Of a stretch of 58,077 nucleotides of DNA, positions 1-8,254 are shown one piece after another; the stretch's first letter is position 1, and the number at the start of each line of letters is the position of its first letter. The stretch is from the NCBI GenBank assembly GCA_026982665.1, contig JALSGQ010000010.1, positions 1 through 58,077 on the forward strand. The letters run 5' to 3'. A model generated the notes under the pieces. That model saw only the letters and a list, made by a program, of their open reading frames with translations. It did not search any database and was not told the origin of the DNA. A program made the position numbers and the translations under genes. The DNA comes from Hyphomicrobiales bacterium (lineage in GTDB: Bacteria > Pseudomonadota > Alphaproteobacteria > Rhizobiales > Aestuariivirgaceae).

Positions 1-65
1 TGGCGCTGAAGGTGCCGCTGGTGGTGGATGTCGGCAGCGGCCACAACTGGGAAGAGGCGCATTGA
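1..65 (+). CDS. polA: DNA polymerase I, C-terminal end (partial)
   Basis: Frame 3 reads 20 codons and then TGA: ALKVPLVVDVGSGHNWEEAH. This matches the conserved extreme C-terminus of bacterial DNA polymerase I, which ends in a LKVPL-VVDVG-G-NW-EAH pattern. The enzyme fills gaps during repair and replaces Okazaki primers. Only the end of the polymerase palm domain is present; the rest lies left of the window. A short inverted repeat at 104-122 follows but has no clear T-tract. Confidence 0.85.
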   Translation, partial: ALKVPLVVDVGSGHNWEEAH

Positions 66-165
66 CCGGGCAGGCGGCAGGCATCGGTTGATCCGGTATC
101 TGCCAGCCTGTGCAGCAGGCTGAAAACCTTTCTTCACGTTCGATGATACAGTGCCGGTCTTCTGT

Positions 166-594
166 TCATTGCGCCTGCAGCAGCTGGCGCATCACGCCCA
201 GCGCCGGCAGGGTCAGCAGTGCCGTTCCCAGCAGCCACGCGCCCATGCTGGCAAAGGTGGTGCGCCGCCGGCCATCAGCCTGCGCACGGGCCGCCACATG
301 CTCCACCACGGCCGCCGGAATGCCTGCCAGCATCAGCGTCAGGGTAGAGACCATGAGCTGCGCCAGATACAGCACCAGCGCCGGTTCCGCCGGCAGGAAC
401 GGCGGATACCAGCCCCCGGCGAACTTCACCAGCAGGGCGGTGAACGGCGAATGCATGCCGTTGAGCAGGGCAATGAGCAACAGCGGCACCAGCAGCTGAT
501 AGGCCACCGCATCGGCCCGTTCATCCGCTGGCGCATCTCCCCGTGGCGTGTCGTTCGGCCCGCGCGGCGGGGTGGGAGTGGCATCCTGTGTCAT
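166..594 (-). CDS. Small membrane protein, unrecognised
   Basis: About 142 residues if translation starts at 594; an ATG at 609 adds five residues and overlaps the upstream gene by 11 bases. I prefer 594 because a GAGG-type ribosome site lies just ahead of it. The N-terminal 25 residues are polar and rich in Pro and Asp. After that there are about three hydrophobic segments: one starting LLVPLLLIALL, one in the middle around LVLYLAQLMVSTLTLML, and one near the C-terminus around MGAWLLGTALLTLPAL. I do not recognise the family. It directly follows the YggT-family gene on the same strand and is probably cotranscribed with it. Confidence 0.55.
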   Translation of the reverse strand: MTQDATPTPPRGPNDTPRGDAPADERADAVAYQLLVPLLLIALLNGMHSPFTALLVKFAGGWYPPFLPAEPALVLYLAQLMVSTLTLMLAGIPAAVVEHVAARAQADGRRRTTFASMGAWLLGTALLTLPALGVMRQLLQAQ

Positions 595-598
595 CACC

Positions 599-904
599 TC
601 AACCCTCAAGCCGTGGCAGCAGGTCGCCTGCCGCCAGCACCATGAACAGCCCCAGCCGCAGCACCAGCAGCCACAGTGCCGCCAGCAGCAGCAGCATGCG
701 CGGCGGCACGATGGCCGGGGTAATGGCGCGCACGATGCGCACCACCGGCTCGGTCAGCCGCACGAAGGCGCGCCAGATGTAGTTGTCCCAGTTTTCCGGC
801 ACGAACAGCGCCAGCACGAACCGCCCCAGCAGCGTCCAGAACAGCGCTGCCAGCACGAAGTTCGGCAGATGAAAATACCAGTAGGCGATCAGCGGGTGGT
901 CCAT
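599..904 (-). CDS. YggT-family membrane protein
   Basis: 101 residues from the ATG at 904 (MDHPLIAYWYFHLPNF). Two hydrophobic blocks are separated by a central region with NWDNYIWRAFVRLTEPVVRI and a following PAIVPPR. This resembles the YggT family of small inner-membrane proteins, whose repeats carry a T-EP--RPIRR-IP-like loop after a membrane helix. Known YggT proteins are linked to osmotic tolerance and to cell division or wall assembly, but their biochemical role is unclear. It is divergent from hrcA and is followed within 4 bases by another small membrane protein, so a two-gene unit is likely. Confidence 0.6.
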   Translation of the reverse strand: MDHPLIAYWYFHLPNFVLAALFWTLLGRFVLALFVPENWDNYIWRAFVRLTEPVVRIVRAITPAIVPPRMLLLLAALWLLVLRLGLFMVLAAGDLLPRLEG

Positions 905-1178
905 GCGGCGTCTGACTCCCGATGCGGCTGGGCTGGCAGGGCAGGAACGCCCGATTGCGGAAAAACGGGGCAGGAAAGGCAACCCGCGAGACAGCGCGGC
1001 GGAACGCCCCACCCTTGCACCCTTCATGTGCGGCTGCAGGGGCGCACCTGTCAAGCATCGCTTGCATCCGGGGCCTGCTTCCTTATGTTTTGCCGTGAAC
1101 GGAAATGGCGCTTGCACCCCGGAACTTCCGGCACGCACCGCATGCAGCATGCAAGATGCAAGGCATGGTGAAACGGCC

Positions 1179-2240
<1,062 letters not shown>

Positions 2241-2290
2241 ACCGCTGCGCCAAAGGTGCCGTTCATTGCAGGTCGGCAGCCGTCTGGCCC

Positions 2291-2319
2291 CTTGATTTTT
2301 CCCGTGGCGCTCCTGATAT
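2291..2319 (+). promoter_or_regulatory. Candidate promoter of grpE
   Basis: In the hrcA-grpE gap, CTTGAT (2291-2296) is followed after 17 bases by TGATAT (2314-2319). Read as a vegetative promoter it is TTGATT-N16-TGATAT. The CTTG start and C-rich stretch before the -10 also resemble RpoH-type promoters of alphaproteobacteria. It lies about 50 bases upstream of the grpE start. This is inferred from sequence only. Confidence 0.45.
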
Positions 2320-2372
2320 GCAGCAGCGGAGCGAAGGATATGGACGTGCCACAGCAGTAGTCAGGAGAAGCC

Positions 2373-3017
2373 ATGAGCAACGACAACAAGTCAGGCTGGA
2401 CGCAACCGCCGGCGGAGGATGCTGACGAAAACGCCGCACATGCGCAGGAACAGGCGGCACAGCAGCCACCGGCAGCAGGGGAGGCGCAGCAGGCCGATAC
2501 CGAACCCCCGGCGGAGGATGACGAGCTGGCCCGCCTGCGGGCCGAGAATGCCGAGCTGAAGGACAAGTATCTGCGCGCGCTGGCCGACATGGAAAACCTG
2601 CGCCGGCGCTTGCTGCGCGAGAAGGAGGAGGCGGTAAAGCACGCCTCTGCCGACCTTGCGCGCGACATGCTCACCGTCTGCGACAACCTGGGCCGCGCCA
2701 TCGAATCGGTGCCGCCGGAGCGGCGCAACGAGCACGAGCTGCTGGCCAGCCTGCTGGAGGGCGTGGAGATGACGCTGAAGAGCATGCTCGATGCCTTCGA
2801 GCGCCATCACATCCGCCGCATTCCGGCGCACGGCGAGCGCTTCGACCCCAACGTGCACGAGGCCATGTTCGAGGTGCCCACCAGCGAGGCCGAGGCCGGC
2901 ACCGTGGTGCAGGTGGTGCAGGAGGGATATACCCATCACGACCGCGTATTGCGCCCTGCCCGTGTCGGGGTTGCCAGCACGGCCAACACCGAAGGCGGTG
3001 ATGCCGGCAACGGCTGA
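2373..3017 (+). CDS. grpE: Nucleotide exchange factor GrpE
   Basis: 214 residues. The first 50 are acidic and low-complexity (Glu, Ala, Gln), as often in alphaproteobacterial GrpE. Next comes the long coiled coil with KDKYLRALADMENLRRR at about 63-79. The C-terminal beta domain contains a FDPNVHEAMFEV motif and ends near GYTHHDRVLRPARVGVA, both diagnostic. GrpE drives ADP release from DnaK in the cytoplasm. A GGAG ribosome site precedes the ATG. It follows hrcA, and the next genes converge on it from the other strand with a terminator between them. Confidence 0.95.
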   Translation: MSNDNKSGWTQPPAEDADENAAHAQEQAAQQPPAAGEAQQADTEPPAEDDELARLRAENAELKDKYLRALADMENLRRRLLREKEEAVKHASADLARDMLTVCDNLGRAIESVPPERRNEHELLASLLEGVEMTLKSMLDAFERHHIRRIPAHGERFDPNVHEAMFEVPTSEAEAGTVVQVVQEGYTHHDRVLRPARVGVASTANTEGGDAGNG

Positions 3018-3106
3018 CCAGCCAGCCCGAACGGTGCAGGATCACGCGTGCATTGCCGCTGAAGGCAACAGGGCGTCTGTCCTCCCGGCAATCCCGCCAG
3101 TGGCGC

Positions 3107-3148
3107 AAAAACACGCAGGCCGGCTCCCGTCATTGCGGAGCCGGCCTG
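3107..3148 (-). terminator. Rho-independent terminator of the ABC importer operon
   Basis: A perfect 12-base stem, CAGGCCGGCTCC at 3116-3127 with its complement at 3137-3148 and a 9-base loop. On the minus strand a run of five T (AAAAA at 3107-3111 on the plus strand) follows the stem by four bases. It therefore fits the end of the minus-strand operon finishing at 3195. The stem may also help end grpE transcription from the other side. Confidence 0.8.
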
Positions 3149-3194
3149 TCGGCATCAGGCGCAGGTCTCATGAAAACGGCACATGCAGCACAAA

Positions 3195-4001
3195 TCATGC
3201 AGGGGGCCGAGACTGTGGTTGTTCTTCCATTCCCTCGCCCAGGTAGGCTGCCTGCACTTCTGCATTGGCGCGCACCACCTCTGGCGGGCCGGAGGCAATG
3301 ATGCGCCCGTTCACCAGCACCGACACGGTATCGGCCAGCGCGAATACCGCATCCATGTCATGCTCCACCAGCAGCATGGCGTGATGCCCCTTCAGCTGCA
3401 TCAGCCGTTGCGTCATCTCGGCCGATTCGGCGGCGGAAAGCCCGGCCATCGGCTCATCCAGCAGCAGCAGCGCAGGTGAGGCCGCCAGTGCCAGCACCAG
3501 CTCCAGTTGCCGCTGTTCGCCATGCGAAAGGGCGAGCACGTCATCGTCGGCGCGCCGTGCCAGCCCCGCCTCTTCCAGCAGCGCCCGCGCCTGCGAGGCA
3601 AATGGTTCCTGCCGCCGCACGTTGCCCCACATGCGCCAGGGCGAGGCGCTGCGCCCCAGCACCGCCAGCAGCACGTTGTCGAACACGCTCAGGCCGTTCA
3701 GCAGGGAAGTGATCTGGAACGAGCGCGCCAGCCCCAGCCGCGCCCGCGCATGCACCGCCAGCGTGGTGATGTCCTGCCCGTTCAGGAGGATGCGCCCGCC
3801 ATCGGGGATGATCTCGCCGCAGATCTGCGCCAGCAGCGTGGTCTTGCCCGCGCCATTGGGGCCGATGAGGGCATGCACCGTGCCCTGCCGCACCTCAAGG
3901 TCGATGTCCTGCGCCACCTGCAGCCCGCCGAAGGCCTTGCGCACCCCCCGCACCTGCAGCACCGGCTGGCCGTCCTGCACCCTGTCCTGCCGCCTGCTCA
4001 T
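3195..4001 (-). CDS. ABC importer ATPase, LivG type
   Basis: 268 residues from the ATG at 4001, which overlaps the stop of the permease gene upstream (ATGA). Walker A is GPNGAGKTT near residue 47, the signature is LSHGEQ, Walker B is ALLLLDEP, and LLVEHDMDAVF supplies the switch His. ATGLARSFQI-like spacing (LGLARSFQITSLL) is typical of the LivG branch of branched-chain amino acid-type importers. It energises uptake with the two permeases and binding protein encoded just upstream. A LivF partner ATPase would normally follow, but here the operon ends. The protein may homodimerise or pair with an ATPase encoded elsewhere. Confidence 0.88.
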   Translation of the reverse strand: MSRRQDRVQDGQPVLQVRGVRKAFGGLQVAQDIDLEVRQGTVHALIGPNGAGKTTLLAQICGEIIPDGGRILLNGQDITTLAVHARARLGLARSFQITSLLNGLSVFDNVLLAVLGRSASPWRMWGNVRRQEPFASQARALLEEAGLARRADDDVLALSHGEQRQLELVLALAASPALLLLDEPMAGLSAAESAEMTQRLMQLKGHHAMLLVEHDMDAVFALADTVSVLVNGRIIASGPPEVVRANAEVQAAYLGEGMEEQPQSRPPA

Positions 4002-4960
4002 GGCCTGCCTCCCCGCTGCAACACCCCTGCCTGCCACAGGGCGATACCGATGAGCAGCAGGCCGAAGGGCAGGTGCCAGTAAAGGGTGAGGGAAGACAGC
4101 CATTCCTCCAGCAGCACAAAGGCGGCAGCACCCGTGAGCGGCCCCAGCCAGCGCCCCGCCCCTCCGAGAATGACCATGAACAGCAGTTCGCCCGAATGCG
4201 TCCACTCGGCCATCGCCGGTGAGACGAAGGTGGCGTGGTTGGCCGAAAGCCAGCCCGCCACCGCCGCCAGCATGCCGCCGATGACAAAGGCGGCAAGCAG
4301 CACCGGGCGCACCGGCCAGCCCAGCGCCCACATGCGCTCGGGCCGCGCCTTGCAGCCCATGAGCACCAGTCCGAAGCGCGAGCGCTGCACCATGCGAAAC
4401 AGCATCAGCCCCGCCACAAGCGCCGCCACTGCAAGCCAGTGGAGCTGCGCCGCATCGTCAAGGTCAAGCCCCGGCAGTTGCGAGCGCACATCCAGGCTCA
4501 TGCCGTCATCGCCGCCATAGGTTTCCAGCCCCTGCAGCAGGTAGAACAGCATCTGCGAGAAGGCCATGGTGAGCATGATGAAGTGAATGCCCCGCGTCTT
4601 CAGCGCCAGCGCACCGGTGATGAGGGCGAACAGCCCGCCGGCGGCAACCGCCAGCAGCAGGTGCAGCAGGCCGTTGTCCGTGGCCAGCCAGCCGCCACCG
4701 CCATACAGGGAGTGGTAAATGGGAATGGCCGTGGCATAGGCACCGATGGCCAGGTAGGCAGCGTGGCCAAAGGAGGCCAGCCCACCCACCCCCAGCAGCA
4801 GGTTCAGACCCACCGCCGCCAGCGCCAGGATGGCCAGCCGCGTGGCCACGTCCAGCCAGAACGGTGCAGCCAGCCATTGCGCCAGCAATGGTGCCGCCAG
4901 CAGTGCGGCCAGCAGCCCCCACTCCAGCACCGCCACCATGCCGCGCAGCGGAAGTCTCAT
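3998..4960 (-). CDS. ABC importer permease, LivM type
   Basis: 320 residues, with about eight to ten hydrophobic helices. The family motif GLNLLLGVGGLASFGHAAYLA (positions about 50-70 of the protein) and LTMAFSQMLFYLLQG mark it as a LivM-type permease of branched-chain amino acid, urea or aromatic acid importers. It starts at 4960 in a TGATG overlap with the preceding LivH-type gene and ends in an ATGA overlap with the ATPase gene. That arrangement implies tight translational coupling of the membrane complex. Confidence 0.88.
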   Translation of the reverse strand: MRLPLRGMVAVLEWGLLAALLAAPLLAQWLAAPFWLDVATRLAILALAAVGLNLLLGVGGLASFGHAAYLAIGAYATAIPIYHSLYGGGGWLATDNGLLHLLLAVAAGGLFALITGALALKTRGIHFIMLTMAFSQMLFYLLQGLETYGGDDGMSLDVRSQLPGLDLDDAAQLHWLAVAALVAGLMLFRMVQRSRFGLVLMGCKARPERMWALGWPVRPVLLAAFVIGGMLAAVAGWLSANHATFVSPAMAEWTHSGELLFMVILGGAGRWLGPLTGAAAFVLLEEWLSSLTLYWHLPFGLLLIGIALWQAGVLQRGGRP

Positions 4961-5928
4961 CAGTGCCGCCCCCGTGTCGGTGGCGGAAACAGCCCCGCCG
5001 GCTTCCAGATCAGCACCGCCGCCATCAGCAGGTAGATGCTCATGGAGGAAAGCGCCGGCGCGGCGGTTTCCGCCAGCTCCAGCGGCAGCACCGCGGCAAG
5101 CGCATCATCCAGGAAGGCCCGCCCCAGCGTATCCAGCATGCCCACCAGCAGCGCCGCGAAGAAGGACCCTTTCAGCGACCCCAACCCGCCGATGATGATG
5201 ATGACAAAGGCGATGATGATGTATTCCACCGCCATGCCCAGCGATGCCTCGGCAATGGGCACCATCAGGGCCCCGGCCAGTCCGGCCAGTGCCGCGCCCA
5301 GGGCAAACACGGCCACTCTCAGGGCATCCACCGGTGCGCCCAATGCCGCTGCCATGTCGGCATTGGATGCCACCGCCCGCAGCTGCATGCCCAGCCGCGT
5401 GCGCTGCAGCAGCAGGTGCAGTGCCAGCGCCACCATCAGCCCGATGACGATGATGAACAGGCGGTAGGCGGGCAGTTGCACGGCCTCGCCCAATGCCACC
5501 TGCCCGCGCAGCCAGCCCGGCAGCACCACGCCCATCCCTTGCGTGCCCCAGATCATCATGGCCACGGCAGAGCAGGCCAGCAACACGCCGAAGGTGGCCA
5601 GCACCTGCGCCAGGTGCAGCGCTGCCGGCGTCAGCCCGGCCCGCTGCAGCGGGCGCGCCAGCAGCAGTTCCAGCGCCATGCCGAGCAGCGCCAGCAGCGG
5701 CAGCATCAGCACAACACCCAGCAGCCAGCCGCCGGGCACCCCCTGCAGCATGCCGGCAATGCTGGCGGAGATGAAGGCACCGAGCATGACGAAGGCCCCG
5801 TGCGCCAGGTTGACGAAATCCAGCACGCCGAAGATGAGCGTCAGCCCGGCGGCGACAAGAAACAGCAGCAGGCCCAGCTGCACGCCATTGAGCAGCTGGG
5901 TGATGATCAATGCGGCCTCGGCGCTCAC
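4960..5928 (-). CDS. ABC importer permease, LivH type
   Basis: 322 residues, polytopic. The N-terminus has QLLNGVQLGLLLFLVAAGLTL followed by FGVLDFVNLAHGAFVMLGAF, the hallmark of LivH permeases. RTRLGMQLRAVASNADMAAALG is the conserved cytoplasmic loop that contacts the ATPase. Near the C-terminus GGLGSLKGSFFAALLVG matches the family. It is the first permease after the binding protein, 25 bases downstream of it, and is translationally coupled to the LivM-type gene. Confidence 0.88.
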   Translation of the reverse strand: MSAEAALIITQLLNGVQLGLLLFLVAAGLTLIFGVLDFVNLAHGAFVMLGAFISASIAGMLQGVPGGWLLGVVLMLPLLALLGMALELLLARPLQRAGLTPAALHLAQVLATFGVLLACSAVAMMIWGTQGMGVVLPGWLRGQVALGEAVQLPAYRLFIIVIGLMVALALHLLLQRTRLGMQLRAVASNADMAAALGAPVDALRVAVFALGAALAGLAGALMVPIAEASLGMAVEYIIIAFVIIIIGGLGSLKGSFFAALLVGMLDTLGRAFLDDALAAVLPLELAETAAPALSSMSIYLLMAAVLIWKPAGLFPPPTRGRH

Positions 5929-5953
5929 GGCTCGGCCTCCACCCTGTGCGGCA

Positions 5954-7210
5954 TCACTTCAGCGGACAGTCCTTTGCATACGGGTCCTGATGCTTCTCGT
6001 AGATCCTGCCGACGGTGCGCAGCGTCCACTCGCCCGCATCGTTCTGCACGACTTCGCGGATGTGGAAGTCCTGGATGGGGAAATGGTTGTTGCCATAGGT
6101 GAAGGAGCCGCGCACCGAGCCGAAGTCGGCCCTTTTCATCGCCGCGCGGATGGCATCCGCATCATCCAGGTTGCCCTTTGCCCCTTCCACGCCGGCGCGG
6201 ATGAGGTTGATGGCATCATAGGCCTGCGCCGCGTAGAAGCTGGGGGTGCGGCCATACTTCTCGCGGAAGTCGGCAACGAACTTCGCGTTCACCGGATTGT
6301 CGAGATCCGGGCTCCAGAAATGCGGGCTTTGCCGGCCCAGGATGTCCTTCATGCCGGCCTGCTTCAGCTTCGGCAGGGAGAGGGCATCGAGCATGAACAC
6401 GGTAAACAGCTGCATGTGCTGTTTCAGCCCCGCCTGCTCGAACTGCTTCAGGAAGGCCACGCCGGCCTTGCCGGGGTAGAAGGCGAACAGCGCCTCCGCC
6501 CCGGAGGCCCTTGCCTTGGCCAGCTCGGCGGAGAAGTCGAGCTGCGCGTCCTTGCCCCACTTCGTCAGGTCGCGGCCCAGCACCTTGCCCTTGAAGGTGC
6601 GCATCACGCCGGCCATCATGTTCTTGCCGGCGGTGTAGTTGGGCACCATGATGTAGGCCGACTTGATGCCGCGCCGGTTCATCAGTTCGCCCACCGCCAT
6701 CGGCAGCTGGTCGTTCTGCCATGAGGCGGAGAAGAAGTTCTGGTGGCACAGCTTGCCGGCAAGAGGGGCCGGGCCGGCATTGGCGGAGATGAGGAAGGCC
6801 CCGGCATCCAGCGCCGGCTTGCGCGAGGCCATCAGCACGTGGCTCCAGATGTAGCCGGTGAGAAAGCGCACCTTGTCCTGCTTCACCAGCTTCACCGTCT
6901 TCTGCCGGCCCACGTCGGGGCGAAAGCCGTCATCTTCCACGATCAGCTTCACCGGCAGCCCGGCCATCTTGCCGCCCATGTGCTCGATGGCCAGCTTTGC
7001 GGCATCCACCATGTCGCGGCCGATGATGCCGGCCGGTGTGGTCAGCGTGGTAACGAAGCCGATGCGCACTTCCCGCGCGTCTGCGTCCGTGCCCTGCTGT
7101 GCCTGCGCTGTTGGCGCACCGGCACCGGCAGCAGCGGCAACAACGGTTGCGCTCAGCACACCTGCCGAAACGAGGCTGGCAAGATGGCGAAACGGAAACT
7201 TGCGGGGCAT
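5954..7210 (-). CDS. Periplasmic binding protein of the ABC importer
   Basis: 418 residues from the ATG at 7210, with GGGAGAGAG as ribosome site. A Sec signal peptide covers roughly residues 1-38 (hydrophobic core SLVSAGVLSATVVAAA, cleavage near AQAQQ). The mature part is a type I periplasmic binding fold of the Leu/Ile/Val group, opening REVRIGFVTTLTTPAGIIG and containing YGRTPSFYAAQAYDAINLI. Proteins of this subgroup include binders of aromatic acids as well as amino acids. I infer that the substrate could be an aromatic or other organic acid, but the sequence does not settle it. First gene of the importer operon. Confidence 0.85.
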   Translation of the reverse strand: MPRKFPFRHLASLVSAGVLSATVVAAAAGAGAPTAQAQQGTDADAREVRIGFVTTLTTPAGIIGRDMVDAAKLAIEHMGGKMAGLPVKLIVEDDGFRPDVGRQKTVKLVKQDKVRFLTGYIWSHVLMASRKPALDAGAFLISANAGPAPLAGKLCHQNFFSASWQNDQLPMAVGELMNRRGIKSAYIMVPNYTAGKNMMAGVMRTFKGKVLGRDLTKWGKDAQLDFSAELAKARASGAEALFAFYPGKAGVAFLKQFEQAGLKQHMQLFTVFMLDALSLPKLKQAGMKDILGRQSPHFWSPDLDNPVNAKFVADFREKYGRTPSFYAAQAYDAINLIRAGVEGAKGNLDDADAIRAAMKRADFGSVRGSFTYGNNHFPIQDFHIREVVQNDAGEWTLRTVGRIYEKHQDPYAKDCPLK

Positions 7211-7537
7211 GTGCTCTCTCCCTTGCTGTTGAGATGACAATGCAGGCTGGATGTGCATGACCGCTGCAGGGCCCTTGCGCCGTTTTCCGGCATGCGCCCC
7301 ACCCCTGTGGCCGGATGCAGCATGACGCTGCCCGCCACTCACAGCCCCATACATCAACAGGCACGACAAGACCAACCACCGAAAGTTGAATATTGCGACA
7401 CGAAATGCAGCTTTTGAATGCGAATGCCAAGCCATCAACCTGCCGGTGGCATGGTCAGGCTCGCCACGGTGCAGCGGCTTTGCTGATGATGAGAGGTGTG
7501 CAAGAGCAGGGAGGGGGAAATGACACCACTCCTCGTG
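7211..7537. other. Intergenic region upstream of the importer operon
   Basis: 327 bases between the MerR gene (ending at 7538) and the binding-protein start, both on the minus strand. It should carry the importer promoter. It is locally AT-richer around 7385-7425. I see no stem with a T-tract and no convincing small gene. Confidence 0.5.
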
Positions 7538-7963
7538 CTAGCCGTCCTTCATCCGCTCCTTCAGCATGCTCTCGACGATGCCGATGGTGTGGCGCATCTC
7601 GTCGATGGCGATATCGATCTCCGCCCGCCGTTGCAGCAGCACATCCAGCTGGCGGCGCATTTTCTCCAGTGATTCGCGCATCTGCTCCACCTGCCCGTCG
7701 CGCAGGTGGAACAGCTCCAGCATCTCGCCGATCTCCGCCAGCGTGAAACCGGCCTTCTTGCCGCGCAGGATGACTTGCAGCCGCTGCCGGTCGCGCCCGT
7801 CATAGATGCGCATCATCCCCTTGCGCCGCGGCTGCAGCAGGCCTTTCTGTTCATAGAAGCGCAAGGCGCGGGCGGTAACACCGAATTCCGCGCACAGCTC
7901 GCCTATCGTCCACGTCCGGCGTTTGTCGCCATCGCTGTTGCCGTCGCCATCCTCATCAGACAT
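7538..7963 (-). CDS. MerR-family transcriptional regulator
   Basis: 141 residues from the ATG at 7963. After a short acidic leader, the winged helix begins WTIGELCAEFGVTARALRFY and continues through EQKGLLQPRRKG and MRIYDGRDRQRL, the standard MerR helix-turn-helix and wing. A dimerisation coiled coil follows (VEQMRESLEKMRRQLDVLL and so on). No cysteine cluster is present, so it is not a metal sensor. The sequence resembles alphaproteobacterial MerR proteins found with acyl-CoA and branched-chain catabolism genes. It lies upstream of the ABC importer on the same strand and may control it, or itself. Confidence 0.85.
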   Translation of the reverse strand: MSDEDGDGNSDGDKRRTWTIGELCAEFGVTARALRFYEQKGLLQPRRKGMMRIYDGRDRQRLQVILRGKKAGFTLAEIGEMLELFHLRDGQVEQMRESLEKMRRQLDVLLQRRAEIDIAIDEMRHTIGIVESMLKERMKDG

Positions 7964-8099
7964 GACGCCGTGATCCTTTCCCGGTTTCGGGAGAGGCTTG
8001 ATCCATGTTGATGCTCTTTGACCGAGCGGCAGCCTTGCCGGCTCCGAGCGATGCGCCTCCCCTCTGGTTGCGTCATGCGGCCCCGTTCCCTGCTCACGG

Positions 8100-8127
8100 T
8101 TAATCAATTGTTTACCAAAATTGTCAA
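8100..8127. promoter_or_regulatory. AT-rich operator-like site between merR and the podJ-like gene
   Basis: TTAA (8100-8103), seven bases, then TTTAC (8111-8115) is one mismatch from the CtrA consensus TTAA-N7-TTAAC. The same TTTAC forms an imperfect inverted repeat with GTCAA (8123-8127) across seven bases, the kind of site a dimeric regulator such as the adjacent MerR protein could bind. It lies in a 291-base divergent intergenic region that otherwise shows no gene. Both readings are inference. Confidence 0.35.
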
Positions 8128-8254
8128 CGTTTGTGGGGTGGAAATGTGGCCGCAGCCCTGCCGCGGCGGCAGCAGCGGCAAAAGATGCGGCAAAAGATGT
8201 TGCAGGGTGCGCCGGGAACGGCGGCAGCCCGCGTTCGGAAAGGCAAGTCGAATC

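Noticed and set aside
104-122. Inverted repeat after polA as a terminator
   Set aside because: Seven-base stem without a T-run on either strand; too weak to annotate.
905-1178. CIRCE operator upstream of hrcA
   Set aside because: No TTAGCACTC-N9-GAGTGCTAA or close variant found.
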